A stretch of 28,131 nucleotides of DNA, taken from contig JAZQFN010000080.1 of assembly GCA_045539515.1 (NCBI GenBank), forward strand, positions 1-28,131, read 5' to 3'. Source of the DNA: RGIG8748 sp045539515 (GTDB lineage: Bacteria > Bacillota > Clostridia > UMGS1810). A program made the translations under genes and the position numbers. Under the pieces are notes generated by a model. The model saw only the letters and a program-made list of their open reading frames with translations. It searched no databases and had not been told where the DNA came from. Positions 8,513 to 15,633 of this stretch are shown one piece after another. Position 1 is the first letter of the stretch; each line of letters opens with the position of its first letter.

Positions 8513-8789
8513 AAGCAGTTGCACTAGTACCCGAACCCGTTTTGGGTGCGTGTTTTTTCGCCACTGCATTGTTAAAATACTCGCAAATGCGTCAGCATTT
8601 ACTGCGTTTTTGCCTCGCATTGTCGAAAAAAACACAGCACCGAAAATTCTTCGAACCAAAAATAATATAAAACAGATTGTTTTTCAAGGCGGCAGGTCGC
8701 GAGAATACTGTCGTATTTTAAGACCGACAACGCTGAAAAACAGTTGTTTTAATTATTTTTGGCGAGTCCGGGTACTATTGCAACTGCTT
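8513..8789. repeat. Structured non-coding repeat with terminal inverted repeats and two hairpins (MITE-like)
   Basis: This occupies most of the gene-free stretch 8457-8899. The ends form a 24-base inverted repeat with 22 matches: 8513-8536 (AAGCAGTTGCACTAGTACCC...) and 8766-8789. Inside are two long imperfect hairpins. Hairpin A has arms 8544-8560 and 8624-8641 (GTGTTTTTTCG / CGAAAAAAACAC at its core). Hairpin B has arms 8656-8686 and 8734-8762 (CCAAAAATAAT ... ATTATTTTTGG), with inner stems such as GGTC/GACC and AATAC/GTATT. The base composition is more mixed than in neighbouring spacers. Open frames cross it but have no ribosome site and look random. It lies between the ylbJ terminator and the end of a damaged creatininase-family gene. 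A non-autonomous mobile element or a structured RNA are both possible. Confidence 0.75.
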
Positions 8790-8899
8790 CCTTCGTCATC
8801 GCTCATTGCCGTACCTTTGTACTGCCTGCTTCGCGCTTCCTCGCCTGCGTCCATTTTCGTTCGTCTTTAGAATTTTATAGCAATTCAACGCATCCGAAT
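8790..8899. other. Non-coding flank of the repeat
   Basis: GC-richer DNA with many short CTTCG/TCGC-type words between the right inverted repeat and the stop of the creatininase-family gene. It ends in a 10-base copy of GAATTTTATA (8870-8879) that also occurs left of the repeat (8493-8502). No gene is seen; it may belong to the same inserted unit. Confidence 0.4.
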
Positions 8900-9634
8900 T
8901 TAAACTATCTTTTTATCAAGATAATCCAAAGAAAGCTCTACCATTTTGTCGCCAAGCTCTTTAGATGCTTCTGCACTGCTCTTGGTAAACCAATGCTCTC
9001 TGTCGCCAAGTCTTTCAAGCTTTACTGCTTCGGGATAAAGCGACATAAGTATGGAGCACTCATATTTACCGGCATAGTCATAACCTGTGGCATTTTGCAC
9101 CTCTGTGCTCATTGTGGGAACAACCTTAATCCAGCTGAAAGGATCATCACCGCCGCCAAGGTTTTCATAATAATCTTTATAGTTTTCGCTGCCCCACCAG
9201 CCCTGACCGAGTGTATTTTACAGATATTGCATGGTAGCACGTTTTGCGGCTTTCATATAGGAAAGAGTCATGGGCATAAGATTTTCCTGCTCAAACTGAT
9301 GATGAATAAGAACATATATATTGCGAAACCCCGAATTTAAAAAACTCATAAACACGTAGTATACATACTGTTCAAAAGCATTTTCTTCCACGTGAACTGT
9401 TCCGCTTTTAGAATCTCCCACAGCGTAGCTTGAAGGTGAATAACTTATAGAGGGAGCTATGAGTAAATCTTTCCTTTCGCTGAGCTTTTCCAAAAGACCC
9501 TGAGCTACAAGCGTGTCACATCCATATGAACATTGGGGTCCATGGTATTCCACAGTTCCTCCCACTATAACAAGAGGGGTTCTGTTCTTTTGAGCATTTT
9601 CTATTTCACGGGGAAAACATTTATCCAAATACAT
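8900..9634 (-). pseudogene. Creatininase-family amidohydrolase split by one in-frame TAA
   Basis: Reading from ATG 9634 gives 138 codons, then TAA (9218-9220), then 105 further codons in the same frame to the final TAA at 8900. Together this is 244 codons, close to the ~250 residues of the family. The first part has the metal-site pattern VEYHGP (E29, H31) and D40 (GCDTL), then IYVLIHHQFEQEN near 106-118 where other members have a NGHGGN-type His/Glu loop. The part after the stop (NTLGQGWWGSENYKDYY ... LGGGDDPFSW) continues without loss of frame and keeps a protein-like composition. The ATG follows GGAG in the ASRT-gene spacer of 12 bases. The family hydrolyses cyclic amides such as creatinine; the substrate here is unknown. 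A recent nonsense mutation or a base error are the simplest readings. Confidence 0.8.
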
Positions 9635-9646
9635 TTACTTCATCTC

Positions 9647-10021
9647 CTATTCGGCATATCCCAATGTGGTATAAAAAGCAAGATTCGGCTGTGTATTATC
9701 CAGACGACCGTACTGCACAACTATATTTCCTGTTGATTCAAGTTTCATAGCGTACTGTGTTTCAAAGGGCACCTTAAAACCCGACATATCCTCAAGTCTG
9801 TTCATACGAAAGCATCTTACTTTCTTTGCACCAACCTGCCATTTTATATCATCATAGCAATCCTTATCGGTAAAATATACTGTAACTTTGATTTCAACAT
9901 CAAAATTATTATCGTTGACAATAATAACAGATTCGTGACCCTTTGCAACGCCCTCACCGGGTTTTGGAAGTTCACAATCGGGAATAATCCAGTTTTTCTT
10001 ACCTAAGCCTTCATTACACAT
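9647..10021 (-). CDS. Anabaena sensory rhodopsin transducer (ASRT) family protein
   Basis: 124 residues, the size of the ASRT domain. The family pattern is clear by eye: W11 (NWIIPDCELP), KGHESVIIVNDN (27-38), VTVYFTDKD (46-54), a basic strand KKVRCFRMNRL (66-76), and the C-terminal NIVVQYGRLDNTQ (99-111) followed by LAFYTTLGYA. ASRT is a small soluble beta-sandwich that forms tetramers; relatives without any rhodopsin are widespread and are thought to bind small ligands. No rhodopsin is present here. Its start overlaps the stop of the creatinase-like gene by 8 bases, and the creatininase-family gene follows after 12 bases, so it is made as part of that operon and may bind or sense the same metabolite (inference). 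Confidence 0.85.
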   Translation of the reverse strand: MCNEGLGKKNWIIPDCELPKPGEGVAKGHESVIIVNDNNFDVEIKVTVYFTDKDCYDDIKWQVGAKKVRCFRMNRLEDMSGFKVPFETQYAMKLESTGNIVVQYGRLDNTQPNLAFYTTLGYAE

Positions 10022-11186
10022 CGAGTTCTATAATTCCTTTCTTAAGGTAATCTGTCATTGAAGTTATGCCGTCTTTTGTTACAGCTATTCCCTTTTCCCA
10101 ACGGCATCCGAAAGTCGGTCCGGATATAAAAGTATCCACCTGAAATGTCATATTTTCTTCCAGAGGATAATCGGAAGTTGTTTCCATCCAGGGAGCTTCA
10201 ACCTCTATCATACCTGTACCGTGACAAGGACCGTATACAAAATTATCCTTATAACCTGCATCTACATACATCTGATAGAATTCCTTGGCAATATCACTCG
10301 CCATTACTCCGGCCTTAATTCTGTCGGCAGTCCAGTCGTGTGCCTTAAGACAAAATTCAATAAGTTCTCTTCTTTCGCCCTCAAGCTTACCCATAATTAC
10401 AGGAAGTCCAATTGAAGGAGAATAACCGTCAATTTTAGCGGAAAGGTTAAGCTGAACTATATCGCCCTTGCCGATTGTGCGGTATCTTGAACGGCTTATA
10501 GCATGACGTGTGGATTCTTCGCTGAATACATACATTGGAAGTCCTTCGTACTCAGCACCGTTTTCATATATAACCTTCTGAGCAATGCCAACCATCTGTA
10601 GTTCTGTAACACCGGGCTTTAAGTTTTTGATAACTTCTTCTGTAGCAAGTTCAATAATGCGGAAACCTTCCTTGATGCATGCAAGCTCATTAGCACTCTT
10701 GATCTTTCTTAGGTTAACCATTATATCATTACATTTTACGATTTCTGCCTCAGGGTAGGAAGAGCAAAGACCCTCATAAATGGGAAGAGTACATTCTACA
10801 TAGCTTCCCAGACCGATTTTGATTTTGCTTCCGGAAACACCGATGGCTTTAAATACATCGTTGAAAGTACTTGCCTGAAGTTCGGGATAAGAAGGGTCTG
10901 CAGATTCTCTGAATTCCTTAAGAACAAAAACCTTGTCAAGCTTACCGAAATCTTTACCAAAAACTGCAGATTCGGGTCCTACGAGAAGCGCTGCATCGCC
11001 ATTTGCGGATATTGCAACTCCTGCTCTTTCAAAAAGCGGCCAAAAGCCGCTGAAATATCTGGCATTTGCATAGTCGGACTCTGTGCTGGCAACCACCATT
11101 ACATCAAGCCCGCGCTGTGCAATCATCTTCGCTGCTTTTTTAATTCTTTCCTGATACTCCCAATCAGGGATACAAATTCTGCTCAC
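10014..11186 (-). CDS. Creatinase-like M24 family hydrolase lacking the metal ligands
   Basis: 390 residues with the two-domain layout of creatinase/prolidase: an N-terminal domain to about 155 and a C-terminal pita-bread domain. In metal-dependent M24 peptidases the motif is D-x-G ... Y-x-SD-x-TRT; here it reads QLNLSAKIDGYSPSIGLP, with N247 and S258 in place of the two Asp ligands. The same Asp-to-Asn change at the first position occurs in metal-free Pseudomonas creatinase. H228 (STRHAIS) matches the catalytic His of creatinase by position, H322 (GPCHGTG) is kept, the first Glu is D351, and E364 (CRWEKG) is kept. The start is GTG, preceded by AAGGAGGATTTTATT. First gene of the operon with the ASRT and creatininase-family genes. 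The substrate may be creatine or another guanidino or amide compound; this is not shown. Confidence 0.82.
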   Translation of the reverse strand: MSRICIPDWEYQERIKKAAKMIAQRGLDVMVVASTESDYANARYFSGFWPLFERAGVAISANGDAALLVGPESAVFGKDFGKLDKVFVLKEFRESADPSYPELQASTFNDVFKAIGVSGSKIKIGLGSYVECTLPIYEGLCSSYPEAEIVKCNDIMVNLRKIKSANELACIKEGFRIIELATEEVIKNLKPGVTELQMVGIAQKVIYENGAEYEGLPMYVFSEESTRHAISRSRYRTIGKGDIVQLNLSAKIDGYSPSIGLPVIMGKLEGERRELIEFCLKAHDWTADRIKAGVMASDIAKEFYQMYVDAGYKDNFVYGPCHGTGMIEVEAPWMETTSDYPLEENMTFQVDTFISGPTFGCRWEKGIAVTKDGITSMTDYLKKGIIELDV

Positions 11187-11213
11187 AATAAAATCCTCCT
11201 TAAATTTATACTG

Positions 11214-11242
11214 ATTATAAGTATATTTTAAAGAGGATTTAA
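11214..11242 (-). promoter_or_regulatory. Weak candidate promoter of the creatinase-like operon
   Basis: A perfect TATAAT (11214-11219, minus strand) lies about 28 bases before the GTG start, with a poor -35 (TTAAAT, 11237-11242) at 17-base spacing. The weak -35 leaves room for an activator. Confidence 0.35.
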
Positions 11243-11254
11243 TATTTTGTCTTT

Positions 11255-11282
11255 AAAAAATAGTAAGTTGTTTTTGTACTAT
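11255..11282 (-). terminator. Weak hairpin terminator after the ABC exporter operon
   Basis: Stem ATAGTA / TACTAT (plus-strand arms 11260-11265 and 11277-11282) is followed on the minus strand by six T. It lies just after the stop of the second ABC gene. The stem is short and AT-only, so it may leak into the creatinase-like operon. Confidence 0.35.
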
Positions 11283-11293
11283 CGTAAATATTC

Positions 11294-13081
11294 TTACATT
11301 TGCTCAAGGAATTTATACTGTGCCATATATAACTTATAATATCTGCCTTGCTTCTCTATGAGTTCATCATGAGTTCCGCTTTCCGCTACCTTTTTATCGC
11401 ATATATACATAATTGTGTCACTGTTTTTAATAGTGGAAAGTCTGTGAGCAATAATAAACGAAGTTCTGCCTTCAAGAAGCTTGTCAAGCCCCTTTTGAAG
11501 TACAATTTCTGTTTCGGTATCAATACTTGAGGTTGCTTCGTCCAGAATAAGTATAGCAGGATCTGCAAGAAGCGCTCTGGCAAATGCAATAAGCTGCTTC
11601 TGGCCTGCAGAAAATACCGTACCGCCTTCGTTTACCTCGGTATTATAGCCATCGGGAAACTCCATAATAAAATCGTGAGCACATACGGCTTTTGCTGCCT
11701 CTATAACCTCCTCATCCGAAGCATCTTGTTTGCTGTAGCGTATATTTTCCATTATGGTTCCGCTAAAGAGGAAGCTATCCTGAAGCATAATACCCATCTG
11801 GCTTCTTAAAGAATTCAGGGTGGCATGCTTTATATCCTGACCGTCAATGGTAATTTTACCGTCTTGAATATCATAGAAACGTGCAAGAGTATTAATAATG
11901 GTGGACTTACCTGCACCTGTGGGTCCCACAATGGCAATGCGCTGACCTGCTTTAACATCAAAGCTCACATTTTCCAAAATGTTGGGAGCATCTTCTTCGT
12001 AGCGGAATGTTACATTGTCAAACCTAACATTACCCTCAACCTTTTTCATGGGTTTGGCATCGGGTAAATCTTCAACAACAAGAGGTTCTTCAAGAAGTTC
12101 AAAAATTCGTTCGAGATATGCACCGCAGTTGGTAAGCTCGTTGTAGAAGTTTGCAAAAATAGTAATCGGCGACCAGAAATTACTTACATATGCAGCAAAA
12201 GCGATAAGCATACCGACCTTCATCTGACCGTGAATTACCATATACCCGCCTATAACATAAACCAATACCCTTGTAATTGCCATAAGAATGGTTACAAAAC
12301 GGGGAATGAAAATTTCAACACGCTTTGCCTTCATCCACGCTTGTTTGTTATCTTCGCAAAGACCGTCAAAAATACCTGCGTTAATATTTTCTCTTGCAAA
12401 AGATTGAGTAATTTTAATACCCGATATGCTTTCCTGCAGATATGCATTTAAATTACTCTGCTTGGCAGACAAAGTACGCCACGCCTTGGTATGTCTTCTT
12501 CTTAGTATACTAAGAACTATAAGAAATACAGGTATTGCTGCAAGACACATAAGAGTAAATTTAACATTCATAGCAAACATAAAACCGACAATAAGCACAA
12601 GCTTAAAAGCATTGGCAATCATATCGGTAATACTGTTTGCAAGAAGTCCGCAAAGGGTATTTGTATAGTTTACAACCCTCACCAGTATTTTGCCATGAGG
12701 TCTTGAATCAAAATACGACAAAGGCAAATACTGAAGGTGTTTAAACAAATCAGAACGAAGGTCCTTAATAATTCTCATAGCCATATCGTTAGTTATATAT
12801 GACCGTTTAAACATTGAAAACCAGATTACACCCATTGATATTAATAAAACTACAGTTACACCTATAAGAAGCTTATAGTCTTTGTTAGGTAAACAAGTGT
12901 CAATAACTATACTTATGCAATAGGGAGGTAAAAGCTCCAGAAAAGCAATAATAAGTATAAGTATTATTCCTATTATAAGCATACCCTTGTACGGAGCCAT
13001 ATACTTTCCGAGTTTGGCAAAGTACTTCCATTGGACTTTGTTGGAAAATTCTTCATCCTGGTCATATCTGTTTTTAGCCAT
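11294..13081 (-). CDS. ABC exporter half-transporter, second subunit (degenerate signature motif)
   Basis: 595 residues: an ABC type-1 membrane domain with six segments (about 35-320), then a nucleotide-binding domain. Walker A GPTGAGKST is near 385, Walker B LILDEATSSID near 510, and the H-loop IIAHRLS follows. The ABC signature is FSAGQ (about 490) instead of LSGGQ. Its partner upstream has LSGGQ but an Asp in place of the catalytic Glu, so the two proteins are expected to form a heterodimer with one working and one weakened ATP site, as in TM287/288 and BmrCD. The true start is ATG 13081 after GGAGGTGATATTA; the frame is open three codons further to a GTG within that ribosome site. It overlaps the partner's stop by 8 bases. 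Substrate unknown; multidrug or lipid export are possible. Confidence 0.93.
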   Translation of the reverse strand: MAKNRYDQDEEFSNKVQWKYFAKLGKYMAPYKGMLIIGIILILIIAFLELLPPYCISIVIDTCLPNKDYKLLIGVTVVLLISMGVIWFSMFKRSYITNDMAMRIIKDLRSDLFKHLQYLPLSYFDSRPHGKILVRVVNYTNTLCGLLANSITDMIANAFKLVLIVGFMFAMNVKFTLMCLAAIPVFLIVLSILRRRHTKAWRTLSAKQSNLNAYLQESISGIKITQSFARENINAGIFDGLCEDNKQAWMKAKRVEIFIPRFVTILMAITRVLVYVIGGYMVIHGQMKVGMLIAFAAYVSNFWSPITIFANFYNELTNCGAYLERIFELLEEPLVVEDLPDAKPMKKVEGNVRFDNVTFRYEEDAPNILENVSFDVKAGQRIAIVGPTGAGKSTIINTLARFYDIQDGKITIDGQDIKHATLNSLRSQMGIMLQDSFLFSGTIMENIRYSKQDASDEEVIEAAKAVCAHDFIMEFPDGYNTEVNEGGTVFSAGQKQLIAFARALLADPAILILDEATSSIDTETEIVLQKGLDKLLEGRTSFIIAHRLSTIKNSDTIMYICDKKVAESGTHDELIEKQGRYYKLYMAQYKFLEQM

Positions 13082-14852
13082 TAATATCACCTCCTACCAT
13101 CTGCTGAGCATCTGTATGGGGTTTATCGGAATGGTTAAAGTCACCGAACTGATGTTCAAATACACCCTTATAATATCCACCCAGCTTAAGAAGTGTATCG
13201 TGGGTACCCCACTCCACCAGTGCGCCGTGATTGAGTACCAAAATAAGATCCGCATTTTTAACTGAGGATATACGATGAGCAATAATAATCTTAGTCTTGT
13301 AGGTTTGCTTAAGATTTTCCTGTATAGAAAATTCTGTTTCCATATCAAGTGCGGAAGTGGTATCGTCAAGAATAAGTATGGACGGATTTTTAAGAAGTGC
13401 TCTTGCAAGAGAAATTCTCTGCCTTTGTCCGCCGGAAAGACCTGTACCCCTCTCACCTACCATAGTATCGTAGCCATCGGGGAGCTTGGAAATAAAGCCA
13501 TGGGCATCCGCAAGCTTGGCAACTCTTATAATATCCTGTTCGGTGGCGTTGGGAGTACCAAAGGCAATATTATTGCGAATGGTGTCCGAAAAAAGGAATA
13601 CATCCTGCATGGCGCTTGCTACATTTTTGCGTATGGTGGCAAGCTCTATATTTTTAAGGTTAATATCATCTATGTATATAGCGCCCTTGGTCGGATCATA
13701 GAATCTGTACAAAAGATTTATAATAGTGGATTTACCCGAACCTGTAGGACCTACTATGGCAATGGTATCACCGGGATTTGCCGTAAAGTTAACATGACGT
13801 ATAACTCTTTCGCCTTCGTAAGAAAAAGTAACATTTTTAAACTGTATTTTACCGCTTATTCCTGTATCTCGCTTTTGAATATCTCCGTCTTTAACAATAG
13901 GTTCTGCAGCCTCAAGCTCACGAATTTTAATTGTACTTGCAACAAAAGACTGATACTGATTTACAATTGTACCTATAGTTGCCATAGGCTCCACTATGCA
14001 CCACAGACATCCGTGAATTGTAGCATACTCGCCTATTGTAACTTTGCCATTCATAACGAGCAGTCCGCCGACAAAAATAAAAACAATGTTTGTCATCAGC
14101 ACAAAGAAATGCATTGGTGTATAATATTGGCACCATGTTTTAACATGTGTCATAAAGGCGTTTTTGTAATTATCATTGCATTTCTCAAACTTTTCAATCT
14201 CGGTTTCTTCGTTTGCATATGCCTTAACAACACGATTGCCGGAAATGTTTTCTCTTACCATGGTGTTAAGCTCGGCATTTCTTTCGCGGATAGCAACATG
14301 ATTGGGCTTATCTCTTGTGGCAAGAAGATACGCAAATATACCTATGAAAGGCACTATAGCCAAAAAGCCGAGAGCAAGAAGCCAGTTTACGGTAAACATA
14401 ATAATAAGACCTATAACGATAAATCCTATCTGATTAATAAGCACCGGTGCTGTGCTTGCGAGTACAACTCTTACAGAATCGGCATCCATAGTAAAACGGC
14501 TCATAAGATCTCCGGTACGTGTAGTATCGAAAAAATGGCAATCAAGGCTCTGTAATTTTGCATAGAGATTATGTCTTATATTTTTTATTATCTTTTGAGA
14601 AACATTTTCATACAGAAGTGCTCTGAAATAAACGATTGTTTCCTTAATGAGGGTTGACAACACTACCATAGTGCCCAGGAAAAGCAAAACATCCAATGTT
14701 GCATTACCCGACTCTACAACGCCTACAAGATGACCCAATACCAGTGGATTGACAAATGCCGTAGAAATGAATATAACCGATAGAAACATATATATGCATA
14801 TGCTCCACCGGTATTTCTTAAGATAATTCCACAACCATTTTAAAGCGTCCAT
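13074..14852 (-). CDS. ABC exporter half-transporter, first subunit (Asp in place of catalytic Glu)
   Basis: 592 residues with an N-terminal six-segment membrane domain (about 15-310) and a C-terminal ATPase domain. Walker A GPTGSGKST is near 368-376, the signature LSGGQRQRISLARAL near 471, and the H-loop IIAHRIS near the end. Walker B reads LILDDTTSALD: D497 stands where the catalytic Glu usually is, marking the degenerate subunit of a heterodimer. The tail after the ATPase domain (FGDFNHSDKPHTDAQQMVGG) is short and polar. The ATG follows GGGGTGCTTTT. First gene of a two-gene operon with its own promoter at 14898-14926. Confidence 0.93.
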   Translation of the reverse strand: MDALKWLWNYLKKYRWSICIYMFLSVIFISTAFVNPLVLGHLVGVVESGNATLDVLLFLGTMVVLSTLIKETIVYFRALLYENVSQKIIKNIRHNLYAKLQSLDCHFFDTTRTGDLMSRFTMDADSVRVVLASTAPVLINQIGFIVIGLIIMFTVNWLLALGFLAIVPFIGIFAYLLATRDKPNHVAIRERNAELNTMVRENISGNRVVKAYANEETEIEKFEKCNDNYKNAFMTHVKTWCQYYTPMHFFVLMTNIVFIFVGGLLVMNGKVTIGEYATIHGCLWCIVEPMATIGTIVNQYQSFVASTIKIRELEAAEPIVKDGDIQKRDTGISGKIQFKNVTFSYEGERVIRHVNFTANPGDTIAIVGPTGSGKSTIINLLYRFYDPTKGAIYIDDINLKNIELATIRKNVASAMQDVFLFSDTIRNNIAFGTPNATEQDIIRVAKLADAHGFISKLPDGYDTMVGERGTGLSGGQRQRISLARALLKNPSILILDDTTSALDMETEFSIQENLKQTYKTKIIIAHRISSVKNADLILVLNHGALVEWGTHDTLLKLGGYYKGVFEHQFGDFNHSDKPHTDAQQMVGGDING

Positions 14853-14897
14853 AAAAGCACCCCGCTTTGTGTAAAATTATAGGTATGTTTTGTGTGT

Positions 14898-14926
14898 ATT
14901 ATAGCCCTTATTATCTAATAAATCAA
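14898..14926 (-). promoter_or_regulatory. Sigma-A promoter of the ABC exporter operon
   Basis: Minus strand: TTGATT (14921-14926), 17-base spacer, perfect TATAAT (14898-14903). The predicted leader is about 40 bases. Confidence 0.7.
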
Positions 14927-14993
14927 CCCCTTTTTTAAAAATAATTTGCACAAATTGAACACACTTTTTTGGTTATCTTACACAAATAATTCT

Positions 14994-15027
14994 AAAAAGC
15001 AAAAAACACCTCAAAATGAGATGTTTT
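14994..15027 (-). terminator. Rho-independent terminator of the mgtE-MATE-ywlG unit
   Basis: An 11-base stem with one G-T pair (plus-strand arms 15003-15013 and 15017-15027, AAAACACCTCA / TGAGATGTTTT) with a tight 3-base loop is followed on the minus strand by TTTTTTGCTTTTT. It lies about 30 bases after the DUF436 gene stop and separates it from the ABC operon promoter. Confidence 0.85.
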
Positions 15028-15058
15028 TGTAACATTTTTATGCTAAAATACACGATTT

Positions 15059-15607
15059 TTAACCAATGAGTTCAGGATCATAGTGTGCTCTTTCGCCGCC
15101 TATAAATTTTGGTCTGGTACGCGCCGCAGAAATAACAGCTTCGCCTATGGTTTTTAAAGAGAGTCTTACAGGTACGGCAACCCTTTTAAGATGCATACCA
15201 ATAAGGGTAAGACCGATATCAAGCCCTGCATCGGCTTTAATTTCTTCTACAGCTACAGGGTTTTCAAAATGTGCATAGGCCTGGGTTGCAAAAGAGCCTC
15301 CTGCCTTGGGCTGAGGAACCACATTTACATATTCAGCAAAAGGAACAGCTTCCCTTTCGGTAATAATGGCACGGTTAAGATGCTCACAGCACTGTGCGGC
15401 AAGATAAATACCCTTTTCCTTTAATACAGCGTAGATACTTTCAAAAAGCACTTTGGCGGTATCGGGACTTGAGTTAGTGCCAAGCTTACTTCCGAGAACT
15501 TCGCTTGTGGAGCAACCGACTACAACTATATCTCCTTTTTTTAGATTGGCTTTTTCTATTAAATCCAAAATAGCTGTTTCACATTCTGTTTTAAGTTTAC
15601 TGTACAT
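15059..15607 (-). CDS. ywlG: DUF436 / YwlG (UPF0340) family protein
   Basis: 182 residues counted from ATG 15607, which follows AAGGTGATAACT; a GTG three codons further up is part of that ribosome site. Recognised by the family stretches GDIVVVGCSTSEVLGSKLG (28-46 in the longer frame), GIYLAAQCCEHLNRA, the segment VVPQPKAGGSFATQAY, and the C-terminal TRPKFIGGERAHYDPELIG. The function of the family is not established. The gene lies 26 bases after the MATE gene and before a strong terminator, as the last gene of the mgtE unit. Confidence 0.85.
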   Translation of the reverse strand: MYSKLKTECETAILDLIEKANLKKGDIVVVGCSTSEVLGSKLGTNSSPDTAKVLFESIYAVLKEKGIYLAAQCCEHLNRAIITEREAVPFAEYVNVVPQPKAGGSFATQAYAHFENPVAVEEIKADAGLDIGLTLIGMHLKRVAVPVRLSLKTIGEAVISAARTRPKFIGGERAHYDPELIG

Positions 15608-15633
15608 AGTTATCACCTTATTTACTATATTAA

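Noticed and set aside
8550..8870. Open frames across the structured repeat (8550-8870 and 8759-9340, plus strand)
   Set aside because: They run through hairpin arms and antisense to the creatininase-family gene, lack ribosome sites, and read as random sequence.
9218..9220. Recoded stop (selenocysteine or programmed read-through) in the creatininase-family gene
   Set aside because: Selenocysteine uses TGA, the codon is TAA, and no stem-loop or slippery sequence follows it.
13275..14555. 426-codon plus-strand open frame opposite the ABC exporter
   Set aside because: Shadow of the ABC gene on the other strand; no ribosome site and no domain-like sequence.
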